A stretch of DNA of 64,000 nucleotides from Cryphonectria parasitica EP155 (Eukaryota; Ascomycota; Sordariomycetes; Diaporthales; Cryphonectriaceae): contig NW_024468916.1 of assembly GCF_011745365.1 (NCBI RefSeq), positions 1,347,630-1,411,629 of the forward strand. Reading direction: 5' to 3'. Of the stretch, positions 10,713 through 20,703 are shown piece by piece. Under the pieces are notes generated by a model that saw nothing but the letters and a program-made list of their open reading frames with translations, was not told the DNA's origin and did no database searches. Made by a program: the position numbers and the translations under genes. Position 1 is the first letter of the stretch, and each line of letters begins with the position of its first letter.

Positions 10713-12882
10713 AAGGTCCATAATATGACATATCGACTTCACCATGGATTCTGAAAAAGGGCACCCGATTACGACAGCCACGATACTAACATTCCCCGCT
10801 TTCTTCTCGCATAGAGTTCTTCATGTTTCTTCCCCGTCCCTCCGGCGTTCTCCATCCACGGATCTACCGGAGGATCCCATTTAGAGTTTGGATCGCAGAT
10901 CAGCAATTGTAGGATGGAATGGAGGAGATTCTCCTCCGGCAGACTCCTCGAGAGACGGAATCACCATCCTGGGCAGTGGACTTAAAGTTTTCCAGGGGTA
11001 AATTCACGGCTCTTACGGCCATGGCGGTGACAAAGCAAAGGCTTTCGCCTTGCACTCCTTCAGCGGACGCTCGGGGCACCTAATGTGTGAGGGCAAAAAG
11101 ATTGCATTGCTGAGCGCTGAAGAGAAAAGAGAAAAGGAAGAGAAACGCCACGAGGCCAGCTATCTGAGGCTATCAACAGGTCTGGCTGTTGGCTGGCTGG
11201 AGGGGCCGTGCACGGCCCTGGGCCAGTGACTCACTGGCCCTCGCACACCTAAAGGCATGGTCCAAGTACAGGAACTGAGACTGTTCTTGATTGTTCTTGT
11301 GTATTGACTAAAGGGGGGTTAATTTCCCGGGATTCTTGGTGCGGCGGTCTCCTCTGCCTCGCAACGTGGAATATGAAGCCTTCTGGATGTCCTTGATAGA
11401 CTCGCTAGAGTTGCATACGAGACCGAGATCAGTCTATCTGTGCAGCCTACATATGTAGGAGTTCATCTTTTTTTGCTTTTACGGAGCTCAGAAGGTATCG
11501 ATGAATCTCATACTGATCTCCTTCAGAAACTGCTTCCCAAGAATTTGCAGTTCTCATCATCTCCTTGGCTGGTCTTGAATGTATTTGTATCTCGTCAAAA
11601 CCTTGGATGTTCAGTACTAGCTGCTTAAGTCGCAGCCAGCATGAGCCTGCTTGATTTAAGGCGAATCAAAGTAAAAGTTAAGTAAGTAAGTATCACTCGG
11701 CAGACCCTTGATATAGTGGAGATTGTATACAAGTGCAAACCATAACATCACTCCTTGAGTAGGGGTCTACTGTCAAGAGAAACATGATAGTATGGAACCT
11801 GCTGTTGGGACTGGACTCGACACAGTTCTGTGTTATAATTCTTCAAGTTGCTCGATGATAATAAGCCAAGCCGAGCTTTTTGAACTTGAAGACTGGCTGG
11901 CAAGTATGCGCCCTCTAGCTCAAAATGAAAGTCTACATTCCCTTGCAACAAGGTAGAGCTTCACATTCAACAATCAAAGGAGAGGGGTTCTCACGTATTC
12001 AGAGTAATGTGTGATAGGTGTGCAATGGATGTAGATTGCTTATTTGATTTGCAAACACTGAGAGTTATATTGCTGAAAATGAGGAGCGAATGATAGTGCT
12101 CTTCCTAGCACGTGTATAATGACATTTGCTCAACAAGTTTTGTGATTAAGTACTTGAGTACTTACTTTGTGATTGAAAATTCCCTTTCTAGGTTACACAA
12201 GAAAGGTTCCAATGTTGGAATACTTGCCACAAGTGAGTTGAGTTGTACAATCAAGTACGAATTAACAGTGTTGCATCACACTTTTGAAGCAAGTTCAATT
12301 GAAAAACTAGCAACCCATGACCGAGTGCCCATCCTGGATCGAGAACATACTAAGTAGACAAGCTGTTTGTTGAAACACCTGATAGCAACTCAGAACAGAA
12401 AATGATCAAATCATGTCATGGATACCGAAGTACTCTCACTATATGGCCCAGCCAGCCCTAACCCTGTTGTTCTCGAGGGCGGCTGTAATTACAGCCAACT
12501 ACACCTGGGCATTCAAGTACATTTTGTGATTCTCAGTCTATATTTTGAAGTCGACTTGCAGAACTATCCATTCTTCTCATAACATACTTAGTCCAACAGA
12601 TTCCCAAGTGGCAAGTGCCCAAGTGCAAGCAATTAATTGCTTCAAGTGACAAGAAGGGGTCTCGACTGTGGGAGGTCGCCTCAGTCAATAGCCACCATGA
12701 CGTCAGTGGCCCAACGAAGGGGTGAGCTACATCACCTCGGTAGCCCATGCAGATTCACTTTCAGAGCTCCCTTTTCTCTCCTTTTACCAAAAGAATTTCA
12801 AAGTCTATTTCGTCACCCACTCAATCAGCATAGCTCAACCTAACCAGCTCCCAAGAACCAAGCCAAAATCTCAAGAGAAAAG
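10269..12882. other. Intergenic region, AT-rich in its right half
   Basis: About 2.6 kb without a recognisable gene. It holds the long GA microsatellite (10628-10707), a telomere-like CCCTAACCCT at 12456-12465, and AT-rich sequence between about 11.6 and 12.6 kb. Small ORFs have no family features. Confidence 0.6.
10628..10707. repeat. (AG)n microsatellite, about 40 units
   Basis: Uninterrupted purine/pyrimidine AG dinucleotide repeat of about 80 bp, 360 bp after the terpene synthase stop. It generates spurious Arg-Glu and Ser-Leu repeat ORFs on the two strands, which should not be annotated. Confidence 0.97.
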
Positions 12883-13356
12883 ATGTCCTCCCTCGGGTCA
12901 ATTCGTACCGTCCTCCGCCAGGTACCGACCTCGCGCACCCGGTACACTGCCCGCCGTTTCCTCCTCCCCGTCCCAACCTCCAGAGCCTCCAACATCCGGG
13001 CGTATCAAACCTCGTGCGCCCTCCGGCTCCCCTACAAGGATGACCAAGACCGTGAGAGCGTCAAGCCCCGCTCGAATGAGGGTACGCAGAGCAACCTGGA
13101 CGATGACGCGGCGGCACACACGGACACGGCGTTTGATTCCTCCGAGACGCGGCCCGAGAAGGAGAAGGAGTCGGCCGGTAAGGAAGGAGGCAAGGACGGG
13201 AACCCGCTGGAGTCGAGCGGAGCGAGCCATGACGAATCGGTGCCGCTGGGCCAGGATGGTGGCGGCGAGATGCACCAGACCACCAAGAGCGACAGGTCGA
13301 AGGCGAGCGGGCCTGGCGAGCAGAAGAAGAAGGGTAAGGGGCCTGGAGGTGCTTGA
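12883..13356 (+). CDS. Conserved small fungal protein, predicted mitochondrial
   Basis: Intronless 157-residue ORF. The first 45 or so residues are rich in Arg/Ser/Ala with no acidic residue (MSSLGSIRTVLRQVPTSR onward), typical of a mitochondrial presequence. The rest is hydrophilic and probably disordered, with a SVKPRSNEGTQSNLDDD-like block, an acidic/Lys segment and a Gly/Lys tail. I recall similar short proteins (KPRS-E-T-S-DD blocks) across Pezizomycotina, all of unknown function. No domain or catalytic motif is visible. It is convergent with the RING gene that follows, 270 bp away. Function unknown; the presequence reading is inference. Confidence 0.75.
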   Translation: MSSLGSIRTVLRQVPTSRTRYTARRFLLPVPTSRASNIRAYQTSCALRLPYKDDQDRESVKPRSNEGTQSNLDDDAAAHTDTAFDSSETRPEKEKESAGKEGGKDGNPLESSGASHDESVPLGQDGGGEMHQTTKSDRSKASGPGEQKKKGKGPGGA

Positions 13357-13626
13357 GTAGGCAATTCTTTGTTTGCGCCTTGTTTTGTATGTTTTGTATG
13401 GGATGAGCAGGGAGAAAAGGGGTGTTGGGGGAGGGGCGAGGGTTTTTCCGCATGTGCATGGGTTTAGCATTGTCTCGTATTTTGATACGCATCGTTGGTA
13501 TACGGAAATTAAAAGACCTGTCCAGAATCACGAGCGAGGAAAGCTTGTCCTTAAATCATGCCGTCCATATGCCCTAAACGCCATTGCGCCAAAAGTGTCC
13601 CCATGCTTTGAGCGCATTGTTATCGC

Positions 13627-14376
13627 TCAGCCGTAGAGCATGTCCGGGTCTTCATCGTCGTCATCCTCCTGCACCGGTTTCCCTTCCTTTTCCCACATCT
13701 TCTCGATCCGGTCCGAGACGCCCTTGCGCCTGGGATCGTATTTCTTCAGGTCCGTCCGGCACATGGGGCACGTCCCCTTGATCTGCAGCCAGGGCCCAAC
13801 GCAGTCCAGGTCAAACTTGTGGGAGTGGTGGCACTGCAGCTCGACGACGAGCGGGTACTGGTCGTCGAGGAACTTCTCGGCGCAGATGGGGCAGGCGTCG
13901 TCGGGCCGGAGCGACTTTTTGGGCACGCGCTCGAGGATGTCGAGGAACTCCTGGGAGACGCCCTCGACGCCCTTGGGCGGGTTGAGCACGTCCGACTCGA
14001 GCGCGTCGAACAGGGTTCGCAGGAGACTGAGGTTGTCTGCGTCTGGAGCGTCGCGGGCTAACGTACTGAACTGGTCCTGCACCAGCCGCACGAGTCCGAC
14101 GATGTCGATAGGGGTGGGCACGGCATGTGGGTTGTTGTGCTGTTGCTGTTGCGAAGTGGCATTATTGGTATTGGCGGAGGGATCGTCGCTGATCTGGTGG
14201 AGTTGTGAGGTGAAGGAGGACATGTCTATCTGGCGACGGCGACGGGGGGCCGTGGACTGAATGCCATGTTCAACTTGTGGGAGACGAGATTATGGAGTCA
14301 GCATTATTTTGGAATGTTACCTCGTTGTGATAGAAATGCTTATGGAAACTGACACACCTTCGTATTGCGTTGCCAT
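13627..14376 (-). CDS. RING finger protein, probable E3 ubiquitin ligase
   Basis: Two exons on the minus strand: 14376-14358 (19 nt) and 14273-13627, separated by an 84-nt GT-AG intron, giving 221 residues. The short first exon encodes MATQYE plus one base and splices in phase to VEHGIQSTAPRRRRQID, upstream of the ATG at 14223 that a simple ORF call would choose. The C3H2C3 RING lies at about residues 134-178: CPIC, then CHHSHKFDLDC, then CPMC. This is expected to bind two zinc ions and recruit an E2. Gln/Asn-rich and acidic stretches (EDDDDEDPD near the end) flank it. No membrane segment is visible, so it is probably cytosolic or nuclear. Substrates unknown. Divergent from FMP52. Confidence 0.85.
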
Positions 14377-15175
14377 GATGATGGACTATTGATTAGAAGG
14401 GTGTGGAAGAGGAGGTAACGTATCTACCGGTTCATGTCTGTTCGTTTGTTGTGAGGCGACGCGCTGAACCATTTTGCTCGCCGCAGTGTATATGAGCACA
14501 CGTCAGTGGGGTTGCCTTGGGAGCTTGCCAGGCACGATATGGCTGACGCTAGCTCGTGCTGTATGTCAGGGTTCTGTCTTGAGGGGTCACCAGTGCGGCT
14601 CCCACGTCCCCAAACTAACACCCCCCCTGTAAGCTGACCAAGTAAAGAAGGACAAAAGAAGAAAAGAAGCAGGACTTGCAGCAAACACGATACACAGAGT
14701 CTAAGACATGTCTCATAATATAACCTCTGCTCTGAAGATTCGAAATCTGACGTGCAAGAATCACATACAGCTAGCTAGCAAGCGAGAAAAGCCATGTAGA
14801 AAAATAGGAAGAAAAAAAAATTCAGCAACGGTCCCTGCATTACTCACAAGTCATATGAGTACTGACTAAATACTGATCAAAAGAGCTGAAGGCTAAGAGA
14901 TATGATCGCGTCAGCCATGCCCTTCTCCATCTCCTACGGAGTCCAGTGGAGCCGATGCGGGATTCGTAGCCGCGGCATTCGTTTGCGTACCATTTTGATG
15001 TCTCTTGATTTATAAATGACGTTTCAGAGATCTTCAAAGGCAATGGATCTCTTTTCACATTCCCTACAGCCATATTTTGCATCATTTGTGACTTGAAAGA
15101 TACTCAAAAGAAAACTCGATACAAGAATTGATTGCCCTTACCCCTGAACTTTTGAAGAGAATACAAAAGAAAAAA
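14377..15175. other. Divergent promoter region between RING gene and FMP52
   Basis: About 800 bp between two divergently transcribed genes. I see no conserved ORF. An A-rich stretch at 14800-14820 and a pyrimidine-poor leader precede the FMP52 start. Confidence 0.6.
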
Positions 15176-15947
15176 ATGAGCACCGTAGCTGTTTTCGGCT
15201 GCACTGGAGCCGTAGGTTCCAAGATCCTCGACACGCTGCTGGCGACAGACTTCTTCACCTCGGTCAAGACCATCTCGCGTCGCGCGCCCAAGACGGCCTC
15301 GTCCCCCAAGCTAGATGCCCTCATCGAGACCGACACCAGCAAGTGGAACCCGGCGCTTGCGGCCCTGCATCCAACTCCCAGTGTCGTCTTCAACGCCGTG
15401 GGGACCACACGCGCCGCCGCGGGGGGCATCGACAACCAGTGGAAGATCGACCATGACCTGTGCATCGAGAACGCCAGGGCCGCCAAGGAGGCCGGCGTCA
15501 AGACATACGTGTACATCTCGAGCGCCGGCACCCGGGGCTTCCTCAGCAACATGGTGCCGTACTCGCGCATGAAGGTCGGCGTCGAGGATGCGATCAAGGA
15601 GCTGGGCTTTGAGCAGGCCATCATCCTGCGGCCCAAGGCCATCCTCGGCGAGAGGGAGGTGCCTAAGAATGCCTTCTTCGAGGGTTTGATGGGGAACCTG
15701 AACAAGATCAGCCAAGGCCTGCAGGACAGTTTAGGTGACTTCTATCCCACCCTCCCCCTATGCCTTCCATACCAGTCTTGTTCGGGGAGTTTGCTCACAC
15801 TGGTATCCAGGCTCGGACCAGGTCTATATCGGTAGGACCGCGGTTCTCGCTGCCCACCTGGCGGCGGAGGGCAAGGCCCCTTCCAAGTATTGGGTACTGG
15901 AGAATTCCGACATCCTCAAGATGGGCAGAGATGAGTGGAAGCAGTGA
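15176..15947 (+). CDS. FMP52: FMP52-like mitochondrial NAD(P)-binding protein
   Basis: Two exons (15176-15734 and 15811-15947) give 231 residues. The product is a short atypical SDR/NmrA-like Rossmann protein of the FMP52/TIP30 family, reported on the outer mitochondrial membrane in yeast. Seen: the N-terminal dinucleotide motif VFGCTGAVGSKI; NAVGTTRAAAGG; VKTYVYISSAGTRG with the Ser/Tyr region of the family; PYSRMKVGVEDAI; ILRPKAILGERE; and a C-terminal block with SDQVYIGRTAVLAAHLA restored by splicing. The ATG at 15176 is directly preceded by an A-rich leader and starts exactly at the nucleotide-binding strand, as in homologues. The biochemical role is not known. Confidence 0.92.
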
Positions 15948-16737
15948 GTTGTCAGAGCATTGACTGGTGGCCAGTCCACGCTCGCTCGTATGTTTTTTTT
16001 TCTGAGGCAAACGGGAACGATTGAAGTCACGTTGCGAATCGTTTACATGCCAATGGATGAGCATTGCTTGTGCCACCCTTAGTGTCGGAAATGGCGGCCA
16101 AGAAGGCTGGAGGGCAGCTAGTCGACGGCACAGCACATGCAGGTGTACACAAAAAGAAAGCCCCCCCCCCCCAAAAAAAAAGGCCACCAAAAGACCACAC
16201 GCAGCAGTTTACGAGGAGGACGCCTCTGACAGGCAAATTCCATGGAAACACCAACGGAGATGGATGACCTGCTTATTGTTCGATCGTGAGCTGTCATGTC
16301 ATACAGAGAGGGGAAAGAGAGAAGTGAGGAAGATCCGTTCTTTTCCATGGGATAGGTGCGATGGTATCATTTCTGATATTCATTACCATACAATGCATGC
16401 GATGAACACACGAAAAGGGGATTTGCTAGATGCTCATGGATGTGACGACCTGTCTCTGTACACCTTCCGACCGAGATGCGAGGTAGCCATCAAGTATGTT
16501 GTTTACTTTCAAACCACTAGTGTGATGTTCTTTTGGATCATTATATATTGATACCTCCCTTTGAGGTATGAGTCTGGAAATAAGGACAAGATGAGTGATG
16601 CAGTAATCTGTATTGTAAGAGAGTGGCTACGAAAGGATGTGGCACTGTGTTGGGTCTTCCTTCTGTTTCCTTTCCTTTCTTTTTTTTTATATTTGAAAAG
16701 AAATATGGGGGGGGGGGGGAGTTGTGCTCAGAGGGAG

Positions 16738-16750
16738 AACCCTAACCCTA
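16738..16750. promoter_or_regulatory. Telomere-like (telobox) element upstream of thymidylate synthase
   Basis: AACCCTAACCCTA, two units of the TTAGGG-type telomere repeat in reverse orientation, about 200 bp before the thymidylate synthase ATG. Such boxes are bound by Tbf1/Rap1/Teb1-type Myb proteins in other fungi; binding here is inference. Confidence 0.4.
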
Positions 16751-16763
16751 TAGTGATCGACCT

Positions 16764-16783
16764 CCAGGTAATTAATTACCTGG
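16764..16783. promoter_or_regulatory. 20-bp perfect palindrome in thymidylate synthase promoter
   Basis: CCAGGTAATTAATTACCTGG reads identically on both strands with no spacer. It lies between the telomere-like box and the ACGCGT pair, about 170 bp before the ATG, and would suit a homodimeric DNA-binding protein. I do not recognise the binding factor. Confidence 0.4.
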
Positions 16784-16794
16784 TACTCTAGACA

Positions 16795-16810
16795 ACGCGT
16801 CTTGACGCGT
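16795..16810. promoter_or_regulatory. Two MCB (MluI cell-cycle box) elements, ACGCGT
   Basis: ACGCGT occurs at 16795-16800 and again at 16805-16810, 10 bp apart (one helical turn) and about 140 bp upstream of the thymidylate synthase ATG. In yeasts ACGCGT is the MBF (Mbp1-Swi6) site that drives G1/S transcription of DNA synthesis genes, thymidylate synthase included. The context fits; function here is inferred. Confidence 0.75.
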
Positions 16811-16950
16811 CTATCTTTTCATCTTCACTCTTCCAAACTCATATTGCAGTGCCATTCTTCACCAATTGCAAGACATACCCCCACTTTTTGCACCTAGGAC
16901 ATTATTGTACCCTTTATACCATTCACAAAAAGAAAAGAAGATTCCCCAAA

Positions 16951-18060
16951 ATGACAGCATCGTCCTCTGAGGGCGCAGCTGGTGGCGCTGCCGAGGCCCC
17001 AATCAAGCAGAATGGCTCTGCAACTAAGAGACATGAAGAATACCAATACCTTGACCTCGTGCGAGAGATTCTTGAGGACGGTGAGCACCGGCCAGACAGG
17101 TATGCTTCCCCTTTGACTTAATCACCACGAATGCCATGTGCATTCGGCTGGACCACCCACTCACGCACAAAACAACCTCTTGTCTCCTGCAGGACCGGAA
17201 CAGGCACATACTCTCTCTTCGCGCCACGGCCGCTCAAATTCAGCCTCAATCGCAACGGCGTACCCATCTACCCACTCCTCACCACCAAGCGCGTGTTCCA
17301 CAAGGCAGTCCTCGCCGAGCTCCTCTGGTTCGTCTCGGGCGCAACGTCATCCCTGTCTCTCAGCGAGCAGGGCGTCAAGATCTGGGACGGCAACGGGTCG
17401 CGCGAGTTCCTGGACGGTGTGGGCCTCTCGCACCGTGAGGTGGGCGACCTTGGCCCCGTGTATGGTTTCCAGTGGCGCCACTTCGGGGCCGAGTACGTCG
17501 ACGCGAGGACGGACTACACGGGTCAGGGCGTCGACCAGCTGGCGGAGGTCATACACAAGCTCAAGACGAACCCGTACGACCGGCGGATCATCATGAGCGC
17601 GTGGAACCCCAAGGACTTGAAGATCATGGCGCTGCCGCCCTGTCACATGTTTGCGCAGTTCTACGTATCGTATCCACGGTCGGCGACGGTGGCGGGGCAG
17701 AACAACGGGGACGGGGAGGCGAAACCCAAGGGTCACCTACACTGCCAGCTGTACCAGCGGTCTTGCGACATGGGCCTCGGCGTGCCTTTCAACATTGCCA
17801 GCTACGCGCTGCTGACGCACATGATCGCGCACGTGTGTGATCTCGTGCCGGGCAGCCTGACGCATGTCATGGGCGACGCGCATGTCTACGTGGATCATGT
17901 TGACGCGCTCAAGACACAGCTGGAGAGAGAGCCGCGCGACTTTCCCGAGTTGGAGATTAAGCGCGAGAGAGGCGGTAGTATTGACGGGTGGAAGGTCGAG
18001 GACTTTGTGGTGAAGGGCTATGACCCGCACAAGACGATTGCCATGAAGATGTCGGTGTAA
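16951..18060 (+). CDS. TMP1: Thymidylate synthase
   Basis: Two exons (16951-17099, 17193-18060) encode 338 residues. The enzyme methylates dUMP to dTMP with methylenetetrahydrofolate, the only de novo thymidylate route. Seen: the N-terminal [23 protein letters not shown] motif completed across the splice; [40 protein letters not shown]; the active-site Cys in [12 protein letters not shown] (about residue 200); [27 protein letters not shown] (substrate binding); [13 protein letters not shown]; and a C-terminal [11 protein letters not shown], the usual -MxM(A/S)V end. An insertion of about 15 Gly/Asn-rich residues after YVSYPRS resembles fungal homologues. Two ACGCGT boxes upstream suggest G1/S control. 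Confidence 0.97.
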
Positions 18061-19047
18061 AGCATTGTGCATCCCAAATTGGATGTCGTCGAGTTCATTA
18101 ATAATGATGTATGAAACGTTCTGGGAGGTCGGGTATTGTCTGGAGGGGTCAGTGCAAACAATCAGTTACGTGCAGCCATCTGCATGGCATGGAGTAATAG
18201 ACGGTCCACTGGACGGCATGGATATTGTCTGCACTTCTCTCTCTCTCTTCTCTCTTACACGAACATCAATGATCCCTTCTGCCATGTGACGCCGGCGCAC
18301 TGGACTGGATGAGAGCCCCAACCATCCATCCTTACTACACTGGCCCAACCCTGCCCGTTGGGAACTCCCAATGATCGACCTTCCGATGCAAGTCCACCCA
18401 TGCTACAAGATGAATTATCCCAACTATATTGCACAAATACACCATCAATTACTTCCAAACATTCAAATTTCAAGAAAAGATGGAATTCCAAAAACATTCA
18501 CCTTGCGTTTCATCTTGTCCTCGCCCTTCTCTCTTGTTTACTTGTTTACTATCTAAGTGCGAATTAAAATTCTTATCTTATCGGCTTTAAATGACTAAAA
18601 GAACCCCGCCGTCGGCTCACAGCAGCATTCCGTTCTCGGGACAACTTCATGTGCGAAGCAAGAGAGAGAAGCTGGAGCCTGACCAAAAGACCAGCCCTTG
18701 CCAGACCTACCAAACACTTCTGCTGTGACTACTACCAAGACACAGCTGACCGCCACACACGAACGCGCGCCCTTCTCCTTCTTCTGAATTCTTCTCGTTG
18801 CTCCTCTACTTCCCTACTTTCTAGTCTGCTCTCAACTACACCGGTCTGCACTAGTAATCTGCAGAGTCTCCGAAATATCTTGAATTTCACCAACTTCGTC
18901 CCACCTCAGAAGAAATTTGCGATCAGCCACATACACACACATACTGTTTCTCTCTCCCCTTCCCCCTCCCCAAGGCGGAATCCTGCCGCCTCTCGTTCCC
19001 TTCGGCAAGCGCGGAGGCGCAAGAAGACCAGACGAATCCAAGAAATC
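18061..19047. other. Intergenic region between thymidylate synthase and FMN1
   Basis: About 990 bp with no supported gene. The last 350 bp are pyrimidine-rich (CTTCTC, CTCTCC), as is common for fungal promoters and leaders ahead of riboflavin kinase. Confidence 0.6.
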
Positions 19048-20429
19048 ATGGGGAACGCAAGACCTCTCCTCGTCGGTCCAGACTCGGGTCCGGAGACGCC
19101 TTTCCCGCTGCAGATGGAGGGCAAGGTCATCAAGGGGTTTGGCCGGGGTTCGAAGGAGGTAAGTTGAGGATACTTTCCTCTCATGTACCTGCCACCCCTT
19201 CCTCGTCCTCCTCTTCATCTTCATTACCATCATTGCTACCCAACGGCTCGTTTTGTGCCTTCTTTCCACCCCTGCTTCCCTGTTCTCCTCTTTGTGTCAC
19301 CCCATGGGTAGGTAGGACGAAGCTGTCCTTCCTAGCAAGGAGGTAAAAAGGAAAGGGGGCCCGGTCGGTTACTGTACCCCATTGGCTCTTGAAGGTCAAA
19401 AAGTGTGGCGACTCCTTCGTCATGCCTTGCACTCGCCAGTTGCCGATCGAGTGAGGCTCATTCTGGCTGGGTCATGAGGATGGGATTGATGTGATCCGGT
19501 GCGGCTGGGATGTAAGCTGGAGGAACACAGATGCAGAAGGAGAGGACAATCGCGCTTGGGGGAGATGAGGAAGAGGAAGAAAGGTGGGAGGGGAAGGAAG
19601 AGGAGGAGGAGGAAGAGGAAGAGCAGCTAGCCAGCGCCATCTGCAAGGCAGGATGAACCCCCCCCCCCTGAAGGATAGATCTCCCCTGCATCTCATGCCT
19701 CTTCACGAAGCAGGGTGGAGGGATCAAGGTTCTCTACATTGCTTGGTGCAACTTGCAGTCTGCAGGTTCGGCAACTTATACAACCCTACACACGCACGCG
19801 CGGGATAGAGGGTGGGAAACACAAGTTCACCTCCACACCTCGCCCAAATCCTCGCTCTACTCTCCCACTTGCTTCACCTCACACACATACACCCACCCGC
19901 TCTTCCTTCCAGCTCTTGCTCACACAAGCCACCCAAACCAAAACAGCTAGGCATCCCCACCGCCAACCTCCCCGTAGACACCACGCCCTGGATCAAGGAT
20001 GCCAAGTCTGGCGTCTACTTCGGCTGGGCCTCGCTGGAGCTGCCCACGGACCACCCAGACCACCACAAGACGACTACGACTTCTGCTTCTCTCCCTCCCA
20101 CACAGCAGCAGCAGCAGCAGCAGCAGGAGAAGAAGTACGCCGTGTTCCCCATGGTCATGTCCATCGGGTACAACCCCTTCTACAACAACACAGTGCGCAG
20201 CGCCGAGGTGCACGTCCTGGACAACTTTGGCGCCGACTTTTATGGCGTCGAGATGCGCCTGCTAATCCTGGGCTACATCCGGGACGAGCAGAGCTATGAT
20301 GGTGTCGAGGCGCTGATCGAGGATATCAAGACGGACTGTGAGGTGGCGAGGCGGAGCCTGGACAGAGAGGGCTGGAGGCTGCAGGGCACGGCAGGTGGGA
20401 AGTTCGATGGCTCTTGGCTCACCAGGTAG
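19048..20429 (+). CDS. FMN1: Riboflavin kinase
   Basis: Two exons (19048-19158 and 19947-20429) encode 197 residues. The enzyme phosphorylates riboflavin to FMN using ATP. Seen: [13 protein letters not shown] at the end of exon 1 joins precisely to LGIPTANLP at the start of exon 2, rebuilding the family's flavin/ATP loop; [39 protein letters not shown] with the catalytic Asn/Glu region; and [20 protein letters not shown] Gln run (eight Q, CAG repeat at about 20103-20126) sits in a loop that varies in homologues. The 788-nt intron is much longer than the others nearby and contains a C11 tract (19658-19668) and a GA-rich stretch. Convergent with the SDR gene. Confidence 0.95.
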
Positions 20430-20703
20430 AGACGGTAGCAGAGGAGGTGGATGGGTAGATGGTGGCTCGTAAGATGTGTGAGCGTTTGTGTGCAGTTCAG
20501 CGATGGCCAAGTCAGGTCTTTTTTTCTTTCTTTCTTTCTTCTTTGTCTACATCTTCTCTCTCTTTTCATTCAATCTCCCTCTCTTACAGGACTCATAGAC
20601 GACACAAACAGACATAGAACACCCATACAGTATATAGAACAATTTTATCTTGGGAAAAGATTCTTCCATATCCATCAATGAACCCTCCTCCTCCTCCCCT
20701 CCC

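Larger units (their letters stand above)
15948..16950. other. FMP52 3' flank and thymidylate synthase promoter
   Basis: About 1 kb with no gene. It contains a C12 tract followed by A9 at 16161-16181, a G13 tract at 16707-16719, then a compact set of candidate promoter elements (telomere-like box, 20-bp palindrome, two ACGCGT boxes) described separately. Confidence 0.7.

Noticed and set aside
10461..10781. ORFs encoding Ser-Leu and Arg-Glu repeats
   Set aside because: They are translations of the AG microsatellite at 10628-10707.
15128..15175. Upstream extension of FMP52 by 16 residues
   Set aside because: The extension begins at a non-ATG codon; the ATG at 15176 matches the start of the Rossmann fold.
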